DNA of 64,000 nt from an uncultured Oxalobacteraceae bacterium (lineage in GTDB: Bacteria; Pseudomonadota; Gammaproteobacteria; Burkholderiales; Burkholderiaceae): NCBI GenBank assembly GCA_946480015.1, contig CAMLIL010000006.1, positions 1-64,000 of the forward strand, written 5' to 3'. Shown piece by piece: positions 26,661 through 35,063 of this stretch. The translations under genes and the position numbers were made by a program. The notes under the pieces were generated by a model that was not told the origin of the DNA, did not search any database, and worked only from the letters and a program-made list of their open reading frames with translations. Within the stretch, counting starts at the first letter, position 1; every line of letters begins with the position of its first letter.

Positions 26661-29116
26661 GTGATGCGCTCACGCTAAGGGTAATTCGTGCCTCGAAGCT
26701 AGCAGAGCTTCTGAAATCGCTATATTTTTCTGTGGAAACAAGGGCACAATCTCTTGCTGTCTTAAAAATTGCCTTACTTTTTCTGAACAGTGAGAACCAG
26801 GTTGTTAAAGAATTTGGCTATAGATTGCTATTAAAATATTCCAATAAAACTGGGAATTTCGTCCCGCTATACGACATCGCTGCATTGCTTGGCTTTATCC
26901 CGATTATGTCCATGCTAAGAAATCAATCGTTGTTACCGACAAACGAAGGTTTTCTCGATACTCTTATGGCAGCCTATCGCGAAAATTTCAAGGTCGGCGA
27001 CATTTATCAAACGGAAAATCAGAGCGCATTATTTCAATCATTTTCGGACGCAGTAAATCAAAGCCTCGCGATAGTAGCACCAACTTCCTATGGTAAATCT
27101 CAACTAATTGAACAATCAATAGCTAGCCACCCAGATTTGAATATAGCCATTGTTGTTCCATCCAAGGCATTAATCTCTCAAACTCGAAGAAGAGTTTTGG
27201 AGAAGATCGAATCGAATAATCAACGTCAAGTTATTGTGCACCACGATATGGCTTTTGATATTAAAAAACCATTAATTGCTGTGGTGACTCAAGAGCGGTT
27301 ACTTCGATTGCTTCAAAAGACCCCTACCCTCTCCTTTGACGTTCTGTTTGTAGATGAGGCGCACAATCTGCTGAGCGACGATAAACGATCCCGACTATTA
27401 GCTAGCGTAATTATCATAAGCCGCATAAGAAATAATAATGTTGCAATAAAATATTTAACCCCATTCTTAATATCATCGAACAGTTTAAAACTATCTACAA
27501 AGACACACGACATCCAAGAAATAAAAATTCAAGAAAAATTAAAAACAGAAGACTTCTACACCTGCGATATACACGTAGATCAGAAACTTAAGTTATACGA
27601 CCAATTCATGAATGAATTTTATGTCGTTCATGAAAGAAAATACTCAAACGAAATTGAATTATTGCTCGAAAAAAAGAAAAAGAAAAATATTATTTACCTA
27701 AACAAGCCAAAGAATATTGAAGCGTTTTCAGAATATCTTTCTAAATCGTTTGAGCAAAAAATTTCTCCGGAATTAAAACGGGTTTGCGATGAAATTTCTG
27801 AATATGTCCATCCCGAGTATCGAATTCTTGGATGCCTCCGTCGTGGCGTAGCTTATCACCACGGGGCCGTGCCAGACATAGTACGATCTTACATCGAAAC
27901 TTGCTTCAGAAAAGACCCGTCTGTCAACTGGATTGTAACAAACTCAACTTTGCTGGAAGGAGTGAATATCCCTGCTGAAACACTATTCATTCTCGATGCT
28001 AGAAAAGGCCGAAGCAATCTTTCCACTCCGCAATTTAGGAACTTGGTTGGACGAGTAAATCGTTTTAGCGAAATATTCGACTCTGAAAATGGCGCGCCGC
28101 AGCTCCTGCTTTCTTCGATCTATTTAGTTAACTGCGCTCACTCTCACGCTAAAGCGAACTATGAAAAATATCTTGAGAAAGTGGCTAAGATTGATGGAAA
28201 AATTGAAGATGTAATATTAAATCCTCTTCTGATCGGAGCGGAAGACAATGATGAAAATAGAGAGAAAAAAGAAGAAGATTTTGCTTTTATTGAAAATATC
28301 GAACCATCGGGAAACCTAAGATCAGATCCGCAATTTGCTTCGACGGAAGTTGGCCGGCTTTGCTATATACATAATATTTTCGAATTCGACATTTTCAAGA
28401 ATGAAGTCGAAATTTCAGATCAGGTAAATGCTATTCAGGCAAGCGGAAATAAAATCAATGATGCCGAAGATTTAATGAGTGTTATTGTCGATGTTTTCAT
28501 ATCAAAACTAGACGAATCCGAAATATCGAAGAAGAAGACTGCCAATCTACTGCGGCTTCGAAATCCCGCTGCACAATTATTTTACGCGATGTTTTTTGAT
28601 TGGCGAATCAACCAAGTAAATTATGGAAGGATGATCGCCAATTTCATGAAATATTGGAAAAAAATTGTCGAAAATGAAGGCGATACCACAGTTTTTGTTG
28701 GACGATGGGGAACTATTCCTCGGGATGGCTTCGTCGAAAACTATGTTGACTTAAAAACACTAACAGATTATGAGCTAATAAATTTAGCGATAGTTCGAAT
28801 AAAGGAAGAGCAAGACTTCCTAGATAACACGCTTATTAAATTTTTAGAGACTTTAAATGATCTCCAACTAATAGCAGAAGAGTTGTATAACAAAGTAAAA
28901 TATGGGACGAACGACGCAGATCAAATCGCTTTAATTCGAAGCGGCTTTTCACATATTGCAGCACACGTACTTGTTGCAAAGTATCGCTCTTTCGTTAATA
29001 TTGACAATAACGGACGAATTGAGATATTAAAAACCATTCGAAATTCGTTTAAGGCAAAACGTGAAAAAGAACTAATTACATTCGAAATAGAATGGTCTGG
29101 CCTTATTAATAAATAG
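26657..29116 (+). CDS. hamB: Hachiman anti-phage system helicase HamB
   Basis: 819 residues, superfamily 2 helicase. Motif I is APTSYGKSQ near 141-149, motif II DEAH is at about 233-236, and motif VI-like QFRNLVGRVNRF is near 460. A helical C-terminal region completes the usual HamB length. The start ATG overlaps the hamA stop (ATGA), showing translational coupling. Composition is AT-rich throughout, as for hamA, so the pair arrived together. The order and the partner family identify Hachiman rather than a lone helicase. Confidence 0.88.
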   Translation: MSDALTLRVIRASKLAELLKSLYFSVETRAQSLAVLKIALLFLNSENQVVKEFGYRLLLKYSNKTGNFVPLYDIAALLGFIPIMSMLRNQSLLPTNEGFLDTLMAAYRENFKVGDIYQTENQSALFQSFSDAVNQSLAIVAPTSYGKSQLIEQSIASHPDLNIAIVVPSKALISQTRRRVLEKIESNNQRQVIVHHDMAFDIKKPLIAVVTQERLLRLLQKTPTLSFDVLFVDEAHNLLSDDKRSRLLASVIIISRIRNNNVAIKYLTPFLISSNSLKLSTKTHDIQEIKIQEKLKTEDFYTCDIHVDQKLKLYDQFMNEFYVVHERKYSNEIELLLEKKKKKNIIYLNKPKNIEAFSEYLSKSFEQKISPELKRVCDEISEYVHPEYRILGCLRRGVAYHHGAVPDIVRSYIETCFRKDPSVNWIVTNSTLLEGVNIPAETLFILDARKGRSNLSTPQFRNLVGRVNRFSEIFDSENGAPQLLLSSIYLVNCAHSHAKANYEKYLEKVAKIDGKIEDVILNPLLIGAEDNDENREKKEEDFAFIENIEPSGNLRSDPQFASTEVGRLCYIHNIFEFDIFKNEVEISDQVNAIQASGNKINDAEDLMSVIVDVFISKLDESEISKKKTANLLRLRNPAAQLFYAMFFDWRINQVNYGRMIANFMKYWKKIVENEGDTTVFVGRWGTIPRDGFVENYVDLKTLTDYELINLAIVRIKEEQDFLDNTLIKFLETLNDLQLIAEELYNKVKYGTNDADQIALIRSGFSHIAAHVLVAKYRSFVNIDNNGRIEILKTIRNSFKAKREKELITFEIEWSGLINK

Positions 29117-29129
29117 AATCAAAGTAAAC

Positions 29130-29219
29130 TCACTTCGGGCCGCAGGTTACGTCTTCTGCGGCCACCTGTTGGGCGGCACTCAGTTGTTCGAAAGCGATGG
29201 GAGGAAGTCGATCAGTCAT
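29130..29219 (-). pseudogene. 5' fragment of a carboxymuconolactone-decarboxylase-like gene
   Basis: A 29-codon frame encodes MTDRLPPIAFEQLSAAQQ and ends GPK before a stop. The RLPP....LSAAQQ.AAE...GP pattern resembles the beginning of carboxymuconolactone-decarboxylase-family proteins, which normally continue for another 100 or more residues. It is GC-rich, unlike hamB beside it. It overlaps a GC-rich hairpin (29141-29166) that may end hamB transcription. Confidence 0.4.
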
Positions 29220-29683
29220 GGTGGCATTTTCCTCGAGACAAAGACAGAAATATTCTCAATACCCAAACATTTGGCAAAAGTTATCCTATGCTTGCCATTT
29301 CCGGATATGTAGTACTTTCCTCCATGCCCAATGACATGCGGCAAGTCCTCGCTGCCCTCATTGCCGCTCAGTAGGAAGTTTTCATATTTCTCTCGGCCAT
29401 GAAATAACTCAAAATTTCTTTGTTTATGAAAACCGAAAAGGCACTCGATCCAGTTATCCGCGCTATCTTGTCTATTTAATCCAGCTATCTCGGATACTGG
29501 AATGACTGCAAAATCAGTGCGAGAATATTCCTCATCATTTACATCTGTCCTTCCAAATTGCAATCTCTCAATTCGTTTTTGATCTCCTTGCTCGATTTGT
29601 AGTGTCTTAAGTCGATCTTCAGGTGAGAAGAATTTCCGCTCTCCGCTAGGAAATTCTTCTTGAACTCTTCTAAAAAATTCATT
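29216..29683 (-). CDS. ParB/sulfiredoxin-like protein, start disrupted by a T6 tract
   Basis: The product ends with GGKYYISGNGKHRITFAKCLG followed by a short beta-strand, the ParB-like fold motif (D/N-G-x-H-R). A strong AAGGAGG sits 6 bp before an ATG at 29683. That ATG is out of frame with the rest of the gene because of a run of six T right after the second codon; with seven T the frame would be restored. The open frame instead runs upstream through a terminator to a GTG at 29758, an unlikely start. It is either a frameshifted pseudogene, a phase-variable gene, or an assembly error. Confidence 0.5.
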   Translation of the reverse strand, partial: NEFFRRVQEEFPSGERKFFSPEDRLKTLQIEQGDQKRIERLQFGRTDVNDEEYSRTDFAVIPVSEIAGLNRQDSADNWIECLFGFHKQRNFELFHGREKYENFLLSGNEGSEDLPHVIGHGGKYYISGNGKHRITFAKCLGIENISVFVSRKMPP

Positions 29684-29707
29684 CAGGCACCTCCTTATAC
29701 TATGCGC

Positions 29708-29735
29708 AAAAAAAAGGGCGGGGATTTCCCGCCCT
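29708..29735 (-). terminator. Rho-independent terminator
   Basis: Read on the minus strand, AGGGCGGG pairs perfectly with CCCGCCCT across a 5-base loop and is followed by eight T. It lies just after the stop of the zinc-ribbon gene and before the ParB-like gene's ribosome-binding site. Confidence 0.85.
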
Positions 29736-29758
29736 ACAGCAACGTTTAAGCTCCACAC

Positions 29759-30361
29759 CTAGTCAGCGTTATTCATGCGGTTTTCAACGTAACTCTCCCA
29801 ATCCTCTACCTCCTCGGGGTCCATCGAAGATTCGCCAGCGTGAATGCTGCATTCGCCATTTTCGTTGAGATCACTAAGGCGATAGCGAAGCTCATCGCCG
29901 CAGTAATGGCAATGACCATACTCTTCGTTTGTCGAACATTTCGGGCATACCCATTCAACAGGATCATAGCCATCAAGGGATGCATGCTCAGCATCTGCCA
30001 CTGGCGTCATGTGCGGATTCTTTTCGCCACAGCAGGCACAGGCCGGTGTCAACCCTGTCCTAATGATTCCCGCCATAAGACAAGGAGCAACTTGCTTCAG
30101 CGGACTCTCCTTTTGACGGGAAATGTTGTCAGTCATCTGCTGAATGTTTGGCTCGATGCTCAGGATAATATTTGGATCATCAGAGGAGAAATAATCAGCA
30201 TTCAATGCGACTTTGGACTGGTAGCCGAGATAACCAGCTACCGCTTGGTGCAAATGTGCAGGTCCGACATCGAAGCCGTTGCGATGAAGCGTAGTCCGGG
30301 AATAATCCACAGCCTCTTTCACAACATCGACAGTTTGGAACTCTTGGGAATTTTTAGACAT
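29759..30361 (-). CDS. zinc-ribbon-containing hypothetical protein beside Hachiman
   Basis: 200 residues, unrecognised as a whole. The C-terminal half carries several Cys pairs that fit zinc ribbons: CACC near 108, CPKC near 138 and CHYCGDE near 150, plus two His. The N-terminal half is helical, with a GYLGYQSKVALNADYF segment. The C-terminus is acidic. It is transcribed toward the defence genes and ends at a strong terminator. Composition is intermediate between hamAB and the host. Association with defence is by position only. The 224 bp upstream (30362-30585) hold no gene, only short palindromes. Confidence 0.65.
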   Translation of the reverse strand: MSKNSQEFQTVDVVKEAVDYSRTTLHRNGFDVGPAHLHQAVAGYLGYQSKVALNADYFSSDDPNIILSIEPNIQQMTDNISRQKESPLKQVAPCLMAGIIRTGLTPACACCGEKNPHMTPVADAEHASLDGYDPVEWVCPKCSTNEEYGHCHYCGDELRYRLSDLNENGECSIHAGESSMDPEEVEDWESYVENRMNNAD

Positions 30362-30585
30362 GACATAACCTTTCGCAATTGTGACTTGCTCAGCAGCGAG
30401 GCGAACCTATGTGATCATTTAACTGCACTGCTTTAGCTGTCACTGGTTGGAAAAGCTAAGTAAGGCGATTGATAACGCAGCTGAGTTTAGGTTGATCACG
30501 TCCACTGGACAGCTATGCCAGTGAGTCCACTATACCAAAAACGGCAGCACGCGGTCAACATTGAACCGAGTTGCGTCGTTCGCGA

Positions 30586-30663
30586 TGTCGATGCCGCCGG
30601 CAACGCCGCCTGCATTTGCAGCAGTCCCGCCGCCAAAACAAATCCGCAGATCGCCGAGCGCAT
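30586..30663 (-). pseudogene. comEC 5'-end fragment (copy 2)
   Basis: The first about 26 codons of comEC, beginning at an ATG at 30663, match the intact gene's start with few changes. Homology stops at 30586, where unrelated sequence of the Hachiman insertion begins. Together with the fragments at 24845-25568 and 8315-10415 this accounts for most of one comEC copy. Confidence 0.85.
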
Positions 30664-30953
30664 CGTGATCGTCCCTGAAAAAAAAAGCGCAAGTGTGCGG
30701 CTCCAGACAAATACGTCATTGGCTCAGATCTATCGTGCGCGACGCAGCGTTACGGGAAGAAATTGGTCAACAACGTCCATCGGGTGGACTGGCTGTCAGG
30801 TGATGTCGCTGTGCTTGATGTAGTCGATGAAGGCGCGCAAGGGTGGCGGGACAAGGCGGCGTCCTGGGTAGTGGAGGAATGGGCCTGAGAACGAAAGCCG
30901 CCACGGCTCAAGCACCGCTTCCCGCGCGCCGCTCGCCAGATGCGGGCGCAGCC
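30586..30953. repeat. direct repeat, right copy (comEC 5' end to lysR 3' end)
   Basis: About 368 bp closely matching 24479-24843. Here the lysR end belongs to a complete gene and the comEC part is truncated. In the left copy it is the other way round. Confidence 0.85.
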
Positions 30954-31701
30954 AGTCTTCGAACAGGTATGCGATGCCGCTTTTTGCTCTGGCGGCCTCC
31001 ACGATCAAGTCGACGGCACCGGATCGCTCGACCAGCAAGGGTCCGTCGGCGTCAATCCTCACCGTGTCCTCGTTGCGCTTGAATTCCCATGGTTGCACCG
31101 CGCGACCACCAAAACGCATGCGCAAGCAATCATGCTGCAGCAACTGGCTTGGATGATCGGAACGTCCGCGTTTGTCGAGGTAGGACGGCGCAGCAGCCGC
31201 AGCGAGACGCTGTACCCGGGGGCCAATGGGCACCGCAATCATGTGCTGCTCAAGCCGCTCGTCGTAGCGGATGCCCTCATCGCAGCCGGCGGCCAGCACG
31301 TCGACCAGGCTTTCTTCCGCAATGATTTCCATCTGAATGTCGGGATAAGCAGCCAGGAAGCCCGGCACGATCGCCGGCAGCACCAGCCGTGCCGCACTGA
31401 CCGGTACGTTTAGCTTCAACCTGCCGGCAGGATGGCTGCGGAAATGATTCACTTCATCAAGCGCCGCTTCGACCTCGGTCAGTGCTGGGCTGATGCGCTG
31501 CAACAGACGGTTGCCCGCTTCGGTGGGGACCACGCTGCGGGTGGTCCGGTTGAGCAGGCGCACGCCCAGTTGAGCCTCCAGCCGCCGTACGGCCTCGCTC
31601 AGACCCGATGCGCTGACGCCGATCGAGCGCGCGCCGTCGCGGAAGCCCTTGGCGCGTGCCACGACGATGAAAGCATTCAGGTCGGCGAGATCGACTTTCA
31701 T
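30796..31701 (-). CDS. LysR-type transcriptional regulator
   Basis: 301 residues. It has an N-terminal winged helix-turn-helix (DLNAFIVVARAKGFRDGARSIG; LSEAVRRLEAQLGVRLLNRTTRSV) and a periplasmic-binding-protein-like effector domain from about 90. The C-terminal residues IKHSDIT are shared with the fragment at 24686. It is divergent from the SulP gene across about 320 bp, the classic arrangement for a LysR regulator and its target. The effector is unknown. The gene seems intact. Confidence 0.92.
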   Translation of the reverse strand: MKVDLADLNAFIVVARAKGFRDGARSIGVSASGLSEAVRRLEAQLGVRLLNRTTRSVVPTEAGNRLLQRISPALTEVEAALDEVNHFRSHPAGRLKLNVPVSAARLVLPAIVPGFLAAYPDIQMEIIAEESLVDVLAAGCDEGIRYDERLEQHMIAVPIGPRVQRLAAAAAPSYLDKRGRSDHPSQLLQHDCLRMRFGGRAVQPWEFKRNEDTVRIDADGPLLVERSGAVDLIVEAARAKSGIAYLFEDWLRPHLASGAREAVLEPWRLSFSGPFLHYPGRRLVPPPLRAFIDYIKHSDIT

Positions 31702-31850
31702 TGTGCGGTTTTTCGTACAGGTTGTGCGGATTTAGAAAACCTCGCTGCACGGGCGCTCCTTTTGCCTGACGGCGTTGTCGCCGAACTGGATGGCATGGTG
31801 CGCTAGCGCCCAAATTTGTCGATACCTCGGCGGTGGAGACGAACGTTGCT

Positions 31851-31869
31851 GACAAATACGTCATTTTGT
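31851..31869. promoter_or_regulatory. ACAAA/TTTGT inverted repeat between lysR and sulP
   Basis: ACAAA at 31852-31856 and TTTGT at 31865-31869 form an inverted repeat around TACGTCAT. A second palindrome CAAATTTG lies at 31811-31818. The 15-mer starting at 31851 recurs exactly at 24596 and 30706, about 40 bp upstream of both comEC starts. A LysR-type operator is plausible but unproven. The remaining 31702-32023 holds no gene I can support. Confidence 0.35.
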
Positions 31870-32023
31870 ACGACAATGCGTCCTCGTCGAACCAGGCGAT
31901 GTCGCGCGCCCGCGCCGTACGCCGTCAATCATGTCGGGCGCCTCTGCTCGCCCTACTCGTGTCGCAACACAGAGTGCCTTCCGCTGGGAGCCTGTTGCAC
32001 GCTCTCTTTGCCGGAGACTCGCC

Positions 32024-33532
32024 TTGTCCAAAAATACGAATCCTCTCGCCCTCAAGACCGATTTCTTGAGCGGCATAACTGTCGCTCTGGCCTTGGTGCC
32101 TGAGGCAATCGCATTTGCCCTGATCGCCCATGTGAGCCCACTGACGGGCTTGTATGCCGCCGTCATCGTCTGCCTGACTACGGCGCTGTTTGGCGGTCGT
32201 CCCGGCATGATCTCGGGCGCCGCCGGCGCGCTGGCGGTCGTGATGGTGAGCCTGGTAGCCCAGCACGGTACGCAATACCTGTTCGCGAGCGTCGTGCTGA
32301 TGGGCGTCTTCCAGCTCATTTTCGGCGCTTTGAAGCTCGGCAAATTCATCCGCATGGTGCCGTTCTCCGTCATGCTCGGCTTCGTCAACGGGCTGGCCAT
32401 CGTGATCTTCCTTGCCCAGTTCAACCATTTCAAGACGGGCGGCAGCTGGATGAACGGCGGGCAGTTGCTGGTCATGGGTGGTTTGATCGGCCTAACCATG
32501 GCGATCATCTACCTGCTGCCCAAGCTCACCACGGTCGTTCCGTCGGCGCTGGCGGCAATCTTGACCGTCGCCGGAATCGTCGCCGGCACCGGCATCGAGA
32601 CCAAGACCGTGGGCGACATGGGCTCGATCGCCGGCGGCCTGCCACTGTTCCATGTGCCGCAGGTGCCGTTCACGCTCGACACCTTCTACATCATCGCGCC
32701 CTACTCGCTGATCCTGGCCGCCATCGGCCTGATCGAAACGCTGCTGACGCTAAACCTGATCGATGAAATGACCGGCACGCGCGGGCGGCCCAATAAGGAA
32801 GCACTGGCCCAAGGCGCTGCCAATGTGGTCGCGGGCTTTTTCGCCACCATGGGCGGCTGCGCCATGATCGGCCAAAGCATGATCAACATTAACAACGGCG
32901 CACGTCACCGCCTGTCGGGCATCGTGGCCGCGGCTTTCTTGCTGGGATTCATACTGTTCCTGTCGCGCTGGATCGAGATGATCCCCTTGGCTGCATTGAT
33001 CGGCCTGATGTTCGTTGTTGCGGAGAAGACGTTTGAATGGAGCAGCCTGCAGGCATTGCGCAAGATCCCGCGCCAGGATGCCATCATCGTCGTCGCTGTG
33101 ACCGTGATTACCGTTCTGACCGACCTGGCGATCGCCGTGCTGTGTGGCGTGGTGTTCGCCGCGCTGGTATTCGCCTGGGAGCATGCCAAGCAGATCACCG
33201 TCCGGACCCGCGTGGACGACGCCGGCTGGAAAGTGTACGAGCTGGAGGGCAGTCTGTTCTTCGCCTCGGCGGCCAATTTCGCCGAGCTGTTCACCCCAAA
33301 AGAGGACCCGCACCACGTGGTCATCGAATTCGGCAAGGCCAAAGTGGTGGACCATTCCGCGATCGAGGCAATCGACGCGCTGGCAATCCGCTACCAGCAG
33401 GAGGGAAAGGTGCTGCACCTGCGCCATTTGAGTTCCGACTGCCTGGAACTACTCGACAACGCCAAGGGGATGGTAGAAGTCAACGAGTTCGAAGATCCGC
33501 ACTATCATATAGCCGACAATAAGCTCGGCTAG
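32024..33532 (+). CDS. SulP-family anion transporter with STAS domain
   Basis: 502 residues from a TTG at 32024, chosen because GGAG lies 7 bp upstream; the longer frame has no good site and starts with non-membrane residues. About ten to twelve hydrophobic helices fill the first 390 residues. They include the SulP pattern LTGLYAAVI..LTTALFGGRPGMISGAAGA and a TGTRGRPNKEALAQGAANV block. A C-terminal STAS domain (about 410-495) contains VVIEFGKAKVVDHSAIEAI. Members move sulfate, bicarbonate or other anions; the substrate is not readable. It is divergent from lysR. Confidence 0.92.
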   Translation: MSKNTNPLALKTDFLSGITVALALVPEAIAFALIAHVSPLTGLYAAVIVCLTTALFGGRPGMISGAAGALAVVMVSLVAQHGTQYLFASVVLMGVFQLIFGALKLGKFIRMVPFSVMLGFVNGLAIVIFLAQFNHFKTGGSWMNGGQLLVMGGLIGLTMAIIYLLPKLTTVVPSALAAILTVAGIVAGTGIETKTVGDMGSIAGGLPLFHVPQVPFTLDTFYIIAPYSLILAAIGLIETLLTLNLIDEMTGTRGRPNKEALAQGAANVVAGFFATMGGCAMIGQSMININNGARHRLSGIVAAAFLLGFILFLSRWIEMIPLAALIGLMFVVAEKTFEWSSLQALRKIPRQDAIIVVAVTVITVLTDLAIAVLCGVVFAALVFAWEHAKQITVRTRVDDAGWKVYELEGSLFFASAANFAELFTPKEDPHHVVIEFGKAKVVDHSAIEAIDALAIRYQQEGKVLHLRHLSSDCLELLDNAKGMVEVNEFEDPHYHIADNKLG

Positions 33533-33552
33533 AGGCGGCATACGCGCTGCCT

Positions 33553-34359
33553 TCAGCCTGACGCCAGCAGGCCACGCAGACGCGGAATGGCGGCGAAGGC
33601 GTTTGCGGCGGTCACGCGCGCCACCTCGCGCGGGTCCAGCGCGCGCATCCCGGCCAGCGCCATGCCGATCTCCGGCAGGTTTTCCGGACTGTTGCGGCCC
33701 GGGTGGATCCAGGCGGGCGCGATGTCGGGCGCGTCGGTTTCCAGCACGATCGATTCCAGCGGCAGCGTGCTCGCCAGGCGGCGGATCTGCAGCGCGCGCG
33801 TAAAAGTCATGGCGCCGCCGAATCCCAGCTTGAAACCCAGTTCGATGTAGATTTGCGCCTGCTGGAAACTGCCGTTGAACGCATGCGCAATGCCGCCATG
33901 CTGGCGGATCTGCCGCACGTGCTTGAGCACCTGATCCTGCGAGCGCCGCACATGCATCAGCACGGGCAGGCCAACGTCGCGCGCGAGGCGCAGCTGCTCG
34001 CGAAAAAAATGGTCCTGCTTTTCGCGCATGGCCGGTTCGCACAGCATGGGAATGAAGAAGTCCAGTCCGATCTCGCCGATGGCCACCAGATGGGGATCGT
34101 CCATCGACGCTTCCACCCGCTGACGCAGCAGAACCAGGTCTTCGTCCCGCGCCTGCGGCACGCAGATTGGATGGATGCCGAGCGCGTAGCTGGTGTTGGC
34201 CGCAGCGCCGCCCAGCTGGCTGACCACCTCGAAATTACCGCGTTCGACGGCGGGAATCACGATCATCGACACGCCCTTGTCACCCGCCCGCTGCGCAACC
34301 TCGAGCGGCTGCGCGCCGAATTCGTGAGCGTCGAGATGGCAATGCGTGTCGATCCACAT
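33553..34359 (-). CDS. TatD-family metal-dependent DNase
   Basis: 268 residues. The first metal ligands are visible in WIDTHCHLD (His6, His8). A Glu is in AIGEIGLDFF, further His ligands are in the middle (LMHVRRS; GIAHAFNGS), and the final Asp is in LETDAPDIAP, the TatD amidohydrolase set. These enzymes are cytoplasmic 3'-5' exonucleases/hydrolases. It starts 2 bp after lolD and is the last gene of the lol operon. In related genomes comEC typically follows tatD; here lysR, sulP and islands intervene. Confidence 0.93.
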   Translation of the reverse strand: MWIDTHCHLDAHEFGAQPLEVAQRAGDKGVSMIVIPAVERGNFEVVSQLGGAAANTSYALGIHPICVPQARDEDLVLLRQRVEASMDDPHLVAIGEIGLDFFIPMLCEPAMREKQDHFFREQLRLARDVGLPVLMHVRRSQDQVLKHVRQIRQHGGIAHAFNGSFQQAQIYIELGFKLGFGGAMTFTRALQIRRLASTLPLESIVLETDAPDIAPAWIHPGRNSPENLPEIGMALAGMRALDPREVARVTAANAFAAIPRLRGLLASG

Positions 34360-34361
34360 GG

Positions 34362-35063
34362 TCAGTCCTCCACTGGCTGCAGTCCGTGTTCGGTCAGGCG
34401 CAGCACGCGGTCGCAGCGGCGCGCCAGTTCAATATCGTGGGTGACGATGACGAAGGCGGTACCGAGCGTCGTCGACAGTTCCAGCATCAGGTCGAAAACC
34501 TGCTGGGCGGTGGCGTGATCGAGGTTGCCGGTCGGCTCGTCGGCCAGCACGCAGGCCGGCCGCGTCACCAGGGCGCGCGCCAGCGCCACCCGCTGGCGTT
34601 CACCGCCCGACAGTTCGCCCGGCACGTGCACCACCCGCCTGGCCAGCCCTACCCGCTCCAGGATCGCCTGCGCCTTGGCCACCGCGCCGGGTCGCGGTTC
34701 GCGCCGGATCAGCAGCGGCATGGCGACATTGTCGAGGGCCGAGAATTCCGGCAGCAAATGGTGGAACTGGTAGACGAAGCCGAGCGCCTGGTTGCGCAGC
34801 TCGCCACGGGCCGTCTCCGACAGGCTGGCGAAATCGCGTCCGGCCAGGGTCACCGATCCGGTGGTCGGGGTATCGAGTCCGCCCAGCAGATGCAGCAAGG
34901 TGGACTTGCCCGAGCCGGAAGCGCCCACGATGGCCACCCGCTCACCGCGGAAGATAGTGAAGTCGACGTTATTGAGTACCTGGACCTGGTAGCTGCCCTG
35001 CACGAAGGTTTTGCCCAGGCCGCGTGCGGCCAGTACCGGCGGATTGCTGGTGCTGTCATTCAT
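34362..35063 (-). CDS. lolD: LolD lipoprotein-export ATPase, second copy
   Basis: 233 residues from ATG 35063; a longer frame exists but overlaps lolC heavily. Walker A is GASGSGKST, the signature is [15 protein letters not shown] and Walker B is [12 protein letters not shown], followed by a His switch (VTHDIE). It energises extraction of outer-membrane lipoproteins from the inner membrane with LolC/E. The start overlaps the preceding lolC stop by 8 bp, as does the other lolD. It is very similar to the copy at 36318-37037. Confidence 0.92.
   Translation of the reverse strand: MNDSTSNPPVLAARGLGKTFVQGSYQVQVLNNVDFTIFRGERVAIVGASGSGKSTLLHLLGGLDTPTTGSVTLAGRDFASLSETARGELRNQALGFVYQFHHLLPEFSALDNVAMPLLIRREPRPGAVAKAQAILERVGLARRVVHVPGELSGGERQRVALARALVTRPACVLADEPTGNLDHATAQQVFDLMLELSTTLGTAFVIVTHDIELARRCDRVLRLTEHGLQPVED

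Noticed and set aside
29141..29166. GGCCGCAG/CTGCGGCC hairpin as a terminator of hamB
   Set aside because: No T-run follows; it also falls within a plausible coding remnant.
29673..29683. T TTT TTA as a programmed -1 frameshift signal in the ParB-like gene
   Set aside because: It would act at codon 3 with no evident downstream stimulator; a homopolymer indel is simpler.
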